DNA of 64,000 nucleotides from Nocardioides sp. (GCF_030655615.1 NZ_JAURVJ010000044.1:40501-104500), one strand, 5' to 3'. Shown: positions 16,401 through 25,770, counted from the first letter of the stretch. Numbers and translations: made by a program. The notes: generated by a model from the letters alone, not told the origin.

Positions 16401-18265
16401 GTGACGTGTCGTCTCAAACCTCCGGTTCGATCGATCGTGAAGGGGGGCGACTCCTCGTCGAGTCGCCCCCCGGCATGCCCGCTCCGACCTGGGCCGTAAT
16501 CGCCCAGCGACTGCTGATGTTCGCGCGCGGTTCGGAGATCGGGGCCACGACCATCGCTGTCCCGGTAGACCAGGCGCACCTGCTGCACGAGGTACTCGTC
16601 GAACCCTGGCCCGCCCGCCTGTGGCCGTGGCATTGGTCGACCACTGCAAGAGCGACCACAGACGCAAGCATCGACCTCGCAGCGGCCTTATCGTCCCTCC
16701 TCATCGGCGACCAAGCGCCGTCGGTGCCACACGAGCAGATCGAGAACGATCTCCATGCCGCCGGTTTCAGCCGTCGTCTCCTGCCAGCTCAGATGACCGC
16801 CGTCAGTCGCCTGACGGCAGTTGGCCACGGCGCCAACTTCTCAGTCCCGGGCAGTGGCAAAACCACGATGACGCTCGCCCTGTTCGCGTTGTTGCGGCGA
16901 GCCGGAGTCGTGGACCGGATGCTCGTGGTCGCACCCGCGAGCGCATATGAGGCATGGACCGAAGAGACAAAGGATTGCTTCAACGAGCCGCGCCGCCCTC
17001 GTATCGAGGTCGCTCCGACCTCTCCGAGGAGATCGAGCGACGTCGTCGTCTACAACTATGAACGCGTGGCCATGGGCGCAACGCGTGCCGCAGTCGACGG
17101 GTGGTCGCATGGGCATCGGCTCATGGTCGTTTTCGACGAGGCGCACCGCGCCAAGAAGGGCGAGGACGGCCTCCACGGGATCGGAGCTCGCGATGTCGCA
17201 AGCCTCGCAACCGCAAGGTACGCACTCACCGGCACCCCGATGCCGAACGGTCGAGCGGACCTGGCAGCTGTGCTCGACCTTGTCTGGCCGGGTCATGGTG
17301 ACCGGCTCGCAGATCCGGCCTGCCTCAACGCCGACCGCACATGGGTACGCATCACGAAGGATGACCTCGACCTCGCTGACGCCGTCATCGAGGTTGAGCG
17401 GGTGAGGCTGGACGAGACTCATCGCGCCATTTATGACGCGTTCACGTCTGACCTTTCGCACCGCACGAGCCTGATACAAGCCTTCCCGGCCATCGCCTCT
17501 ACGTCCACAACGCGCCTGCTGGCAACGGCGACCAACCCTGCCCTGTTATTGGGTGGCTCAGGGGACGCCACCTTGGACTGGAGGGACTCCCCGGACCTTC
17601 CCGATACGGTCATGGCAGCGCTCTCTGGGCTCTCGTCCATGGTGCGTCCCACGAAGATCCTTCGTGTGGCACACCATGCGGCCGAACATCGGGCACGTGG
17701 AGACAAGTTGCTGGTGTGGACCAACTTCATCGGCAACGTCCACGAGCTCGCACGTGTTCTAGAACCGTTCGCCCCCGCAGTGGTGACCGGGGAGGTGCCG
17801 GTAAGTGATCCGGGTGCGCCGACCGACCGGGTCCGTGAGCTGCGTCGCTTTCGAGAAGACCCGGACTGTTTCGTCCTCATCGCCACTCCGCAGACGTTGG
17901 GTGAGGGCGTCAGCCTTCACAAGGTGTGTCAGTCGCAGATCCACCTGGATCGCTCCTACAACGCTGGCCTGTTTCTGCAGGCGATCGACCGGACCCATCG
18001 AGTTGGGATGCCTGAGGGGACGACGGCTCAAGTGAGAGTGCTCGTTGCGGAGGACACGATCGATGAGGATGTCGATCGGCGGTTGCGTCTTAAGGTCGAT
18101 CGAATGAATCAGGTCCTAAATGATCCGGCCCTTCGACGTCTCGCGCTGCCTGACGAGGCCGCTCCGGCCGTACGGCCGATGTCGGAGTCCGACATCACGG
18201 GACTCGTAGGCCACCTTCGAAGAGAGACCACGGATACGACCGCGCTTGAGGACGCTGGCAACTAG
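16397..18265 (+). CDS. SNF2-type superfamily 2 helicase/translocase
   Basis: 622 aa. All main SF2 motifs are visible: Walker A VPGSGKTT (~155), DEAH in VVFDEAHRAKK (~250), motif III ALTGTPMPN (~275), motif V TLGEGVSLHK (~515) and motif VI QAIDRTHRVGM (~535). The SNF2-like helicase C-terminal pattern HLDRSYNAG is present. Such proteins translocate on double-stranded DNA using ATP and drive restriction, e.g. DrmD in DISARM or the motor of type III/ISP enzymes. No nuclease domain is fused here. It is coupled to the 743-aa gene by ATGA and followed by the methyltransferase after 76 bp. Confidence 0.9.
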   Translation: MSDVSSQTSGSIDREGGRLLVESPPGMPAPTWAVIAQRLLMFARGSEIGATTIAVPVDQAHLLHEVLVEPWPARLWPWHWSTTARATTDASIDLAAALSSLLIGDQAPSVPHEQIENDLHAAGFSRRLLPAQMTAVSRLTAVGHGANFSVPGSGKTTMTLALFALLRRAGVVDRMLVVAPASAYEAWTEETKDCFNEPRRPRIEVAPTSPRRSSDVVVYNYERVAMGATRAAVDGWSHGHRLMVVFDEAHRAKKGEDGLHGIGARDVASLATARYALTGTPMPNGRADLAAVLDLVWPGHGDRLADPACLNADRTWVRITKDDLDLADAVIEVERVRLDETHRAIYDAFTSDLSHRTSLIQAFPAIASTSTTRLLATATNPALLLGGSGDATLDWRDSPDLPDTVMAALSGLSSMVRPTKILRVAHHAAEHRARGDKLLVWTNFIGNVHELARVLEPFAPAVVTGEVPVSDPGAPTDRVRELRRFREDPDCFVLIATPQTLGEGVSLHKVCQSQIHLDRSYNAGLFLQAIDRTHRVGMPEGTTAQVRVLVAEDTIDEDVDRRLRLKVDRMNQVLNDPALRRLALPDEAAPAVRPMSESDITGLVGHLRRETTDTTALEDAGN

Positions 18266-18341
18266 GGGCGAGTGCCTCAGGGTGGTGTCACCAGGACCGC
18301 CCGGATTGCGTCCAAATTCGGTGCTCGAGTAGCGTCGGCCT

Positions 18342-19478
18342 GTGACGACGGCGGAGCGGGAGCAGCAGCATCCGCTCCGCGCGAAAGCCAAGCCCACTGT
18401 CGATCTCCTGCGACCGCGAACGCTCAAGGTGGTCGACTTGTTCGCTGGTTGTGGAGGGCTGTCGTTGGGCGCAGAGATGGCCGCTACCGCTCTTCGTCGT
18501 CGGCTCGACGTGCGGCTTGCGGTCGACTTCGAAGCGGCGGCTACTCAGGTGTATCGATCGAACTTCGCCGCAGCGCGACGTGTCTTAACCAAGCCGGTCG
18601 AAGAAGTCCTGTCAGTTTGGACTGCACCCGAATTGACCGACGGCGAGACCCGCCACGCACGCAGGGTCGGGCGCGTCGATGTGCTCCTGGGTGGCCCGCC
18701 GTGCCAGGGACACAGCAACCTGAACAACCACACGCGGCGCAACGATCCGAAGAACGCGCTGTACCTTTACATGGTTCGCGCTGCCCGTGTGTTCGCCCCG
18801 TCAGCGGTCATCATCGAGAACGTCCCCGCCATCCTCCACGACACCTTCAACGGCTCGAATGTCGTCGAGATCGCAAGGGTCGAGTTGAAAGCCCTCGGAT
18901 ACGAGGTGCACGACCAGGTAATCCCGCTCGTCGACCTGGGTGTGGCACAACGACGGAAGCGTCATGTCTTACTTGCCACCAAGAAACCGACCGATTCTCC
19001 AGCGACAGTCCTTGAGGGGCTGATCGCCGAACCGACGCCGGTCCGTGACCTGCGTTGGGCGATCAAGGATCTCGAGACCGCGTCGGGCGTCGGTTGGGAC
19101 ACGCCACCCAAGGCAAGTCCGGCGAACTCCGAGCGCATGCAGTACCTGGTGGACTCTGGTAATCACGACCTGCCCAATGAGTTGCGGCCCGTGTGCCATC
19201 AGGGCTTGCATTCCTACGTCTCCATGTACGGGCGTCTGAAGTGGGACGAGCCCGCCCAGACGATTACGAGCGGCTTCGGAAGCATCGGTCAGGGCCGGTA
19301 CATGCATCCTGGGCAGAAGCGTGCTCTGACGGCGCATGAGGCAGCACGCATACAGGGGTTCCCTGACTACTTCCGGTTCGGTGAGGTCCAGAAGCGCAGC
19401 GACCTGGCCACGATGATCGGCAACGCAGTCCCACCTCAGCTCTCAGAGCGGATCATCCTCGCGTTGCACGGGTGGTGA
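18342..19478 (+). CDS. DNA (cytosine-5) methyltransferase
   Basis: 378 aa from a GTG. Motif I is DLFAGCGGLSLG (~33-44), motif IV is GGPPCQGHS with the catalytic Cys (~120), motif VI is ENV, motif VIII is QRRKR (~205) and motif X is IGNAVPPQ near the end. It transfers a methyl group from SAM to C5 of cytosine in a recognition site set by the target-recognition domain (~215-290), which cannot be predicted. With Vsr upstream and a nuclease-like protein downstream it is likely the protective arm of the island. Confidence 0.93.
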   Translation: MTTAEREQQHPLRAKAKPTVDLLRPRTLKVVDLFAGCGGLSLGAEMAATALRRRLDVRLAVDFEAAATQVYRSNFAAARRVLTKPVEEVLSVWTAPELTDGETRHARRVGRVDVLLGGPPCQGHSNLNNHTRRNDPKNALYLYMVRAARVFAPSAVIIENVPAILHDTFNGSNVVEIARVELKALGYEVHDQVIPLVDLGVAQRRKRHVLLATKKPTDSPATVLEGLIAEPTPVRDLRWAIKDLETASGVGWDTPPKASPANSERMQYLVDSGNHDLPNELRPVCHQGLHSYVSMYGRLKWDEPAQTITSGFGSIGQGRYMHPGQKRALTAHEAARIQGFPDYFRFGEVQKRSDLATMIGNAVPPQLSERIILALHGW

Positions 19479-19683
19479 TGCCTCACGCGCTAACGGTCTG
19501 ACCCCAAGTCCAGTCCGACCTGACCGCAGCCCCGAATCGAAGTCTCATCTCTGGGCTGCCTTTCCTCTTGTTGGCCCCGGACCAGGTCACTGGCATCTAC
19601 GTTGACGGGGTCAGCCCCCAACCTGCGGCCCGCGGGCGCCCGATCCGCACCGGGACCCGGTCCCACGCGCAGAAAGCTCAAGG

Positions 19684-21441
19684 ATGGACGCACGAGAGCT
19701 CGCGGGGTCCATCGACACAGTCCCCCGTCATCTCCTTATCTGGCGTGACGGACCAGCAGCGCTGCCCAGACTGCTGGCACAAAGCACGCTGGGCCGACTG
19801 CAAGACGAAGAACGCCTGCTACTTTCCGGAATCCCTCCTACGCGCCCGGCAATCGACGAAGTTGAACACGAGAGCCGCAGCGAAAGCCGCGACCGGTGGC
19901 GGCACAACGCCGCCACGCTCGTCAGTTGGCATGCTGAATTCGGCCACATGAGCGCAGCCGAGGACCCGCCAACCATCGAACCTCGGCCCAAGCGTCACAG
20001 TGGGCGCAGGCGTCAGCGAGGGGACGGGCGTCGGCCCGTACGCGTCGCCGACTACGAATCCGCCGTCGAGGCGTCGAGCTCTTGGTGGGAGCTCGATCCG
20101 ATTCGCCTTGGGTTGCGCACCGGCGACATGACCGTTCGGCGCTCTGATGGTCGGCACGTCTGGATTCACAACACTCGGCGCCCTGAAATCGAGGCCCTTG
20201 ACCTCATCCTCGGCTACGTCACCGTCAATGACGCTCCCCCCGCCGAATGGGCTACATCCTCGAACTCAACCACCTCACGCCTCGACCCGATCGATTCCTG
20301 GTTCCACGCGCGACGGCTCGCACCACCTGACGCACCCGGACTGGGACCGCGGCACCCGAAGGCCTTCGACTTGATGAACCGTTTCCCAGTCGCTTTGCGG
20401 ACTCGCGCTTGGCGTCACACCGAAGCCAGACTGATCGATCAAGGCACCACGATCGCTTCCGATACCGATCTCGGTGGGATCACATTCGCTGACGCCCGTA
20501 CTTGCTATTCATTTCTGCTCTCTCAACTTCACCTCAACGAACTCGGTGCCTTCCACTTTGGCACTCCAGAAGCCCTCCTATGGGGCATCCGCCGCGAGCA
20601 CCTCGCCCGCGCCTTGGCGTCCCGGGTCGACCGGGACGCCGCCGAGGCCTTCATTCGCATGCTGACCTTCGTCACGGGAAGGAGCCCGTTGTCGGCGCCG
20701 CTCATCCCCAACGACGGCAAGTTCCTCATCCCCTCCGAGATCGTCTCGCCGATCGGCTACGAACGCACTCTCCTGCGCGCAGCCTCCGCGGACCCGAGTA
20801 TCGCTGGACGTCTCGGCAACGCTCTAGGACGTCGTTCGTCTCGCTGGTCCGAGCGCCTGCGCGCCGTCCCTGGGTCTCAGGTCGCAGAAGGGGTCAAGGT
20901 GCGGGATGCAGGCGGCAGGACGCTCGGAGATCTCGACCAGATTGCTTGGGACGCCCGGCGGCGGCTTCTCGTCGTGTTCGAGACGAAATGGCCAGTCGAT
21001 GCGGCCACCCTCGACGAGAGCTATAAGACCGACGCACAGTTCAGCAAAGGCGCCTCGCAGTTGGTCCGGCTCCGCGACGCGATCCGCGGCGGCGCGGCGG
21101 TCTCTTGGCCGCCAGGGTTCACGATTCCGACAGATCTCGCCGGGATTCGGACCTCGTGGTGGGTGGGGTCAGCACAACAACTCGACAGTCGGGACATCAA
21201 CTTTCCTGACATCCGCACTACGTCGTTGCGGCTGGTCGAGCAACTTCTCCCGGCCGACCATCTCGACGACCTGCTCGAGCGTCTAACGAACTTTCCGTTG
21301 CCGCGAGAAGGCATCGACTTCGAAATGGCCCAGCAGACAGTCCGCGTCGAGGCCCTCTCGATCCATTATCCCGCTATACAGATGATTGGAGAGCGACCTA
21401 CTCCGCCTTCGAACCGCCGGACCCGTCACGGGTGGACGTAG
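19684..21441 (+). CDS. PD-(D/E)XK nuclease-like protein
   Basis: 585 aa. Near residues 405-440 there is a nuclease-like signature: VKVRDAGGRTLGDLDQIAWD followed after a short gap by LLVVFETKWP. This gives the Asp ... Glu-x-Lys catalytic arrangement of PD-(D/E)XK enzymes, of the kind that cut DNA or detect damaged ends. The first 400 residues are helical with no recognised domain, and there is a basic region around 90-115. It is the last gene of the island, 205 bp after the methyltransferase and in the same direction, so it is the best candidate for the DNA-cleaving effector. Confidence 0.6.
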   Translation: MDARELAGSIDTVPRHLLIWRDGPAALPRLLAQSTLGRLQDEERLLLSGIPPTRPAIDEVEHESRSESRDRWRHNAATLVSWHAEFGHMSAAEDPPTIEPRPKRHSGRRRQRGDGRRPVRVADYESAVEASSSWWELDPIRLGLRTGDMTVRRSDGRHVWIHNTRRPEIEALDLILGYVTVNDAPPAEWATSSNSTTSRLDPIDSWFHARRLAPPDAPGLGPRHPKAFDLMNRFPVALRTRAWRHTEARLIDQGTTIASDTDLGGITFADARTCYSFLLSQLHLNELGAFHFGTPEALLWGIRREHLARALASRVDRDAAEAFIRMLTFVTGRSPLSAPLIPNDGKFLIPSEIVSPIGYERTLLRAASADPSIAGRLGNALGRRSSRWSERLRAVPGSQVAEGVKVRDAGGRTLGDLDQIAWDARRRLLVVFETKWPVDAATLDESYKTDAQFSKGASQLVRLRDAIRGGAAVSWPPGFTIPTDLAGIRTSWWVGSAQQLDSRDINFPDIRTTSLRLVEQLLPADHLDDLLERLTNFPLPREGIDFEMAQQTVRVEALSIHYPAIQMIGERPTPPSNRRTRHGWT

Positions 21442-21764
21442 GAGCGGCAGGCTCAGCGCCAAATCTGACCCCGACTTGCACGGGGCACGCCCGAAGTTCG
21501 GCACCTTGGACCCGCCTCTCGGATCCGTTTGCTGCGTTCCCCATCCAGCGGCGCCAGTATTTCGGCCCCGACTGCATGAACTCGTTGAATGCGGTGCTTG
21601 CCTGAACTGCGAGACCGGCGCGAGTCGTTCGGCGGGATCTCAGTTTACGCGGCCAGGTCCGACCCTCAACGTGAGGCCCGGTCTGTCACCAGCGACCTTG
21701 CCTCCAGGGAGTGGCCTAAATCGGCACCTGCTCCAGCCAGTCATCGACCCTCTTTAAGCCCACT
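21442..21764. other. 323-bp gap, nothing recognised
   Basis: Lies at the 3' end of the helicase/methyltransferase island, before a convergent small gene. I find no gene, tRNA, clear terminator or repeat. Confidence 0.5.
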
Positions 21765-22088
21765 TCAGTGGCCCGAACGAACCGCTTCTCGGAACGTGTG
21801 GAAGGCCGCGGCGAACTCGACGTATGACAGGTCGAAGTGATCTGTGGGGGATGCTCGGCCATCTTGCCAAAGCAGGACTTGGACGCGTCCGTCTCCGACG
21901 TGAGAGCTGAGATACCGGTCGTCGCCGATCCCAACGATGTCGATCCTCTCCGGGTCCATGACGTTGTCGGCAAACTGGGCCGGGTCGGGTTCGATCCATC
22001 GAACGATGACCTCGCTACCGGCCGAGATGGTCGTCACCTGGGTTTCAGCGTCCGCTCTGATGATGAACCGACGGCGTTCGCAGGTCAT
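21765..22088 (-). CDS. Hypothetical 107-aa protein
   Basis: Start at 22088 chosen because GGAGGGAGAT precedes it; the frame extends 12 codons upstream. The product looks beta-rich in the first half (RRFIIRADAETQVTTISAG), then acidic, with a helical end (YVEFAAAFHTFREAV). No family recognised. Upstream is a 159-bp gap to the sce7725-like gene on the same strand. Confidence 0.5.
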   Translation of the reverse strand: MTCERRRFIIRADAETQVTTISAGSEVIVRWIEPDPAQFADNVMDPERIDIVGIGDDRYLSSHVGDGRVQVLLWQDGRASPTDHFDLSYVEFAAAFHTFREAVRSGH

Positions 22089-22247
22089 CAAGATCTCCCT
22101 CCAGGGAGGCGGCCGGTGGCGCAACGGATGTCCGGATACTCGGTCCTCGCCGACATGCGTCCGACTGGACGGATTCTCACCACATACCGGTCTCGACGCG
22201 TCCTGCGGCCGGGCAGCTGATGCCTGGTGCCGCGGCCATCGTGTTCA

Positions 22248-23195
22248 TCACGGGAGTCCCATGTAGTCCGCGACCATATGCAGGTGGTGGCTGATCTGCA
22301 GCGACTTGTTCCCCGAAGGGTTTGTCGGTGACGTACCGGCAAGGTACGTGAGGTAGGTGGCGATCGTCGGTGTGGCGGTGAACCGCCCTGGCGTCGCTGC
22401 GATCTGAGCGTTCAAGTGTGCGACCGCTTCGAGGAGTTTGGTCTGGAAGGTGCCGATGTTGCGGTCGGTTTCGTCTGAGACGAAGTGCTCGACCCAGAAC
22501 GAGTCGTCCGTCTCCTTGAACGTGATGTGGATGGCGGCGGCGCCGACGGGGCCGCCGCCGCTGCTGTACTCGCCGGGCAGGATCGTGTAGTCCGAGAAAC
22601 CGACCGAGCTGGCGGTCGCGCCGAGGTGGTTGTTGGCCAACCATTCTGCGCCGTTGTAGTCGGAGTTCCTCGCCTGGGCGTTGAAGTTGTTGATGACCTG
22701 GATCGACGGGCCGATGCTGGTCGCGAGGGCGTGTGCGTTCGCTGAGGTGGCGAACACGGTGACGTTGGCTCCCGCGAGGGCGGCGGCCAGGGCGGTCGGG
22801 TTGAGCTTGCCGGTGGCGAGTACGACTGCGACCGGGTCGGCGCCATGGGCTGTGGCGAAGGCCTGAATCTCGGCCACGGTCGTTCCGGGCCATTCTTTGA
22901 ATGCTGGGCGCAGATGGGCGGAGGCGGCGATCTGTGGGTGGATTGTCGCCGCCCAGTGTGTTTGTGCGGCGGCGTTGGAGAGTTTGTCGAGTGCCGGGTT
23001 CACGATGACGTAGGCACCGAGTCCGGCGGTGGTCAGCCGAGTCAGGGTGCGGCGGAGCTTGTCGGGTTGTACGACGGGCTCGAGGATCGGCCAGATCTGC
23101 TGCGGAGTCCCGAACCGACCGGCGGTGATGTCGAGGGCGCGCAGTTCGGCTTGGCGTGCGTACAGGTACGGAAAGTAGGGCAACGGAGTCTCCAT
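22248..23195 (-). CDS. sce7725 family (T4 Beta-like) protein
   Basis: 315 aa beginning METPLPYFPYLYARQAELRA, typical of the sce7725 family, which belongs to the Pfam Beta protein group named after a T4 protein. The family usually lies beside sce7726, as here (42 bp downstream of it). An IWPILEPV strand follows, then a TIM-barrel-like alternation of strands and helices (e.g. VTVFATSANAHALATSI). Function is not established; genomic association suggests phage defence. A copy of the GGCAA-N3-TGGCAA motif (minus-strand reading) lies 20 bp upstream of the start. Confidence 0.75.
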   Translation of the reverse strand: METPLPYFPYLYARQAELRALDITAGRFGTPQQIWPILEPVVQPDKLRRTLTRLTTAGLGAYVIVNPALDKLSNAAAQTHWAATIHPQIAASAHLRPAFKEWPGTTVAEIQAFATAHGADPVAVVLATGKLNPTALAAALAGANVTVFATSANAHALATSIGPSIQVINNFNAQARNSDYNGAEWLANNHLGATASSVGFSDYTILPGEYSSGGGPVGAAAIHITFKETDDSFWVEHFVSDETDRNIGTFQTKLLEAVAHLNAQIAATPGRFTATPTIATYLTYLAGTSPTNPSGNKSLQISHHLHMVADYMGLP

Positions 23196-23215
23196 CGTGG
23201 ACGGATATCCATACT

Positions 23216-23232
23216 ACTTGCCAATATTGCCA
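23216..23232. promoter_or_regulatory. Direct-repeat motif, copy 1
   Basis: On the minus strand this reads TGGCAA-TAT-TGGCAAGT, two perfect copies of TGGCAA spaced by three bases. It fills most of the 41-bp gap between sce7726 and sce7725, so it could control sce7725 separately. The same 9-bp-period motif occurs upstream of the TPR regulator and of the DUF3892 gene. Confidence 0.55.
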
Positions 23233-23236
23233 GTCA

Positions 23237-24217
23237 TCACTCGAGGGTTGCAGGGTGGGCGGTGAGGCGGCGCATGGTGCGCTCGGCGCTGGTGGGGTTG
23301 AGTGAGGCGCCGTAGGCGAGCGCTCGCAACGATGCGGGGTAATTGGGCCTAGACACGAGGTCGGCGGCGAGGGTTCCGCGTGTCTTCAACGTGGTGACCA
23401 CCTGGTGGTGGGCTTGGTGTCGGTCGAGTTCGGAGAACAGTTCGCGCATCCGCTTCCACGAGTGTCCGCGTGGGATGTCCGCGACGTATCCGGTGGTGCG
23501 CTCGAGCAGGGCGGCGGCCTCGTCGACTCGGAGTAGTTGATAGAGGTGGTCAAGGTCGAGGAGGTCGAGGTTTGAGCGCGCGGGACGGATCGTCGACATT
23601 GAGCCGCCTTGGCTGGCGACGATGAGTCCGACGTTCTCGGGCAGGTGCCCTGCTGCTCGTGTCGCTTTCTTTTCTCCTACGACGACGTTCACGAACTCGG
23701 CTCGAGTTGCGTAGGAGGTGAGTTGGGAGGCGAGCCTGTGGAAGTCGTCGAGGTCTGTCTTGATCTCGTAGATCGTTGAGGTGCCGTTGACGACCATCAG
23801 GTCGGCGCAGGATCGGCCCATCGGCACTTCGAGGAGCGCGGAGGCGGTTCGCGGCGAGTGGCGGCCGAAGATGATGCGTGAGATGAGGTCGTTCTTGTAG
23901 ACGTATTCGTTGCGGTAGTGCTGACGCAGGATGTGCTCACCGGCTGCGTAGGCGTCGCCGAGCGTGGCATCGGGGTTGCCGTGCACGAGGTCGATGATCG
24001 GCTGGAGTCGTGGGAGGACGTCGGTGAGTCCGTCGCGTGAGGCGAGTCCACGGAACACGGCGGGTGAGTAGGCGCTGGCGATGCGCTGTGGGGTGGCTTG
24101 TGGCACTGGTCGACCGGTGGTGGGGGGTGTCGGGGAAGTTGGTGCGAGCGCTGATGAGGGCGTCACGTTGGAACCGTACTGCGACGGGTTCGTCACTTGG
24201 GCGCTTCGGGGTGTCAT
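23237..24217 (-). CDS. sce7726 family protein
   Basis: 326 aa. The centre matches the sce7726 family: RSCADLMVVNGTSTIYEIKTDLDDFHRL. The Asp ... Glu-x-Lys pattern (ADLMVV ... YEIKTD) is that of a PD-(D/E)XK nuclease core. The first 70 residues are Pro/Thr-rich and may be dispensable (internal start possible). It pairs with sce7725 immediately downstream. The two are commonly neighbours in bacteria and probably work together; the C-terminal helical region (~220-326) is likely the partner- or DNA-contacting part. Confidence 0.75.
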   Translation of the reverse strand: MTPRSAQVTNPSQYGSNVTPSSALAPTSPTPPTTGRPVPQATPQRIASAYSPAVFRGLASRDGLTDVLPRLQPIIDLVHGNPDATLGDAYAAGEHILRQHYRNEYVYKNDLISRIIFGRHSPRTASALLEVPMGRSCADLMVVNGTSTIYEIKTDLDDFHRLASQLTSYATRAEFVNVVVGEKKATRAAGHLPENVGLIVASQGGSMSTIRPARSNLDLLDLDHLYQLLRVDEAAALLERTTGYVADIPRGHSWKRMRELFSELDRHQAHHQVVTTLKTRGTLAADLVSRPNYPASLRALAYGASLNPTSAERTMRRLTAHPATLE

Positions 24218-24309
24218 GGGTGAGCTATCGGACGGCGAGCTGGACGTGTCGGCGGTCGATGTCGCGGGTGGGGCGGCGTGCGTCAGGGGCTTGCGGGGAC
24301 GCGGGTGCC

Positions 24310-24600
24310 TCAGGTGGCGGTGGGTCCCTCGTGGGGGGCGGCGGGTTGTAGGCCTTGGAGGAGTTCTTCGACGGGCGTTTGCAGCGCGTGGGCGAGGTTG
24401 AGGAGGGTGATGAGCCTTGGGTTGGCGGTGGCTCCGTTGGAGCTGCTGCCGGATTCGAGGGCTGCGTAGTGGGTGCGGGCGATTCCGGCTCGGCGGGCTA
24501 CTTCGGCTTGTGTGAGCGCTTGGGCTGCTCGGAGTCGCTGGAGGTTCTGACCGAGGATCTGGGCGTTTGTGTCGGCGTCGTCGGTCTGGTGCTGAACCAT
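24310..24600 (-). CDS. XRE-family transcriptional regulator
   Basis: 96 aa, start at 24600 (MVQHQTDD); an upstream in-frame start is weaker. Residues 17-80 are a complete Cro/CI HTH: LGQNLQRLRAAQALTQAEVARRAGIARTHYAALE split by the usual turn, followed by a helix PRLITLLNLAHAL. It is divergent from the ATPase-like gene; between them lies a 20-bp palindrome that overlaps likely -10 sequences, so it probably represses both itself and the ATPase gene. A near-copy of that palindrome at 29664 suggests a second target. Confidence 0.85.
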   Translation of the reverse strand: MVQHQTDDADTNAQILGQNLQRLRAAQALTQAEVARRAGIARTHYAALESGSSSNGATANPRLITLLNLAHALQTPVEELLQGLQPAAPHEGPTAT

Positions 24601-24647
24601 GGATGGGATTGTCCCTGAGTGGCGTCCAGGTGCGACATCAAAGCCCG

Positions 24648-24667
24648 ATGTCATCTATAGATAACAT
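24648..24667. promoter_or_regulatory. 20-bp palindromic operator, copy A
   Basis: ATGTCATCTATAGATAACAT is symmetric at all but one pair of positions. It overlaps a TATAGAT -10-like box eight bases before the GTG of the ATPase gene. The twin at 29664-29683 differs at two of 20 positions, pointing to one regulator for both. Confidence 0.65.
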
Positions 24668-24673
24668 GGCTGC

Positions 24674-25678
24674 GTGGCCCCCCAGTACTTCACCAACATC
24701 GCCCGCGCAGTCTGCGCCTACACAGCTGCCAGCAAGATCCCGTGCCGCATCAACGGCGGCTGGGCCACGGGAAAGAGCCAACTGGCCGCCGCCATCGCCG
24801 CCCACCACACCCAACACCACCAGGGAACGGTCTGGCTCGTAGGCGAGACCACCGAGAGCGCGCGCGAACTGACCTGCCTCATTACCCGCGAGCCGGGTCA
24901 AGACCACATCGTCGTCATGACCGCCGAGGACTACCTCGACGCGCACGAGACGCAGACCCAGCCGACCATGATCGTGTTCGACGACGCCGACCGGTACCAG
25001 CCGCCACAGCCCCGACCACACGTCGAGGTCGTACACCTCACCAACTGCAGCCAGAGCAAGGACGCCCCGTCGCACCACCCGCTGTTCTTCGAACTCCACA
25101 CAAGCCGCGCCGCCGCGACCCTCGTCAACACGATGAACCGCGCCAACCTCACCGGGACCGCCGCAGTCGGCGCATCCCCCACAGACGTCCTGCGCGCTCG
25201 CCGATCCCCGCTGGTCCCCCTAACAACAGCAATCACCGGGTGGGGCCTCGTGGTCACCCTCGCCGGACGCGCGACCACCACGCTCACCGGCACCACCCAC
25301 GGCATCTCGGACGACGCCCGCTCGCACGTCCTCGCCCGAACCGCCAAGATCATGGCCGCGCTCGACTCAACCGAAGCCCTCAGCGTCGCAGGAGCCCCGC
25401 TACACGCACCTCGCGCTCCCAGGACCGCCATCGCACTCTCCAACCAGCGCAGCGGCCGACCCGGTCGCCTCGTACCGGGCGAAGAGCAGCTCCCCGACGT
25501 CCCATCGCTGCTCGAGGACCTCGCGGCCGCGCGCCCCGACGTCGTGCTCATCGCAGCGCTCGACGACGACCTGGAACACCTCGCACGCCTTGCCTCAACG
25601 TCTCGGCTCGGCGCCGTCGTCATCGCTCAGCCGGGCTCGCTGGTTCACCGAACCCTTCGGCACGTCGAAATTGGCTGA
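24674..25678 (+). CDS. P-loop ATPase-like hypothetical protein
   Basis: 334 aa from a GTG. A Walker A motif GGWATGKSQ lies near residue 28 and a Walker B-like MIVFDDADR near 100. The C-terminal half shows alternating strands (VVLIAALDDDLEHLARL, LGAVVIAQPGSL). No family recognised. There is no ribosome-binding site and the palindrome with a -10-like box ends seven bases upstream, so the mRNA may be leaderless. Coupled by divergent control to the XRE regulator, this could be a two-gene regulated cassette. Confidence 0.6.
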   Translation: MAPQYFTNIARAVCAYTAASKIPCRINGGWATGKSQLAAAIAAHHTQHHQGTVWLVGETTESARELTCLITREPGQDHIVVMTAEDYLDAHETQTQPTMIVFDDADRYQPPQPRPHVEVVHLTNCSQSKDAPSHHPLFFELHTSRAAATLVNTMNRANLTGTAAVGASPTDVLRARRSPLVPLTTAITGWGLVVTLAGRATTTLTGTTHGISDDARSHVLARTAKIMAALDSTEALSVAGAPLHAPRAPRTAIALSNQRSGRPGRLVPGEEQLPDVPSLLEDLAAARPDVVLIAALDDDLEHLARLASTSRLGAVVIAQPGSLVHRTLRHVEIG

Positions 25679-25743
25679 TGAACACTCCCGATCGCCGTCG
25701 TCGCGCAGACCGGCTTCATGGCGCCGAAACGTTCAGCAAGCGT

Positions 25744-25766
25744 CCGGTGGCCCCGAGAGCCACCGG
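25744..25766 (-). terminator. Hairpin behind the exported-peptide gene
   Basis: CCGGTGGC and GCCACCGG form an 8-bp stem with a 7-nt loop, four bases beyond the stop of the 42-codon minus-strand gene. There is no strong U-tract, as is common in actinobacteria. Confidence 0.5.
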
Positions 25767-25770
25767 GGCT

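Noticed and set aside
12145..21441. Calling the island DISARM or BREX
   Set aside because: DISARM needs drmA, drmB and drmC and BREX needs pglZ, brxC and pglX-type genes; none is recognisable here.
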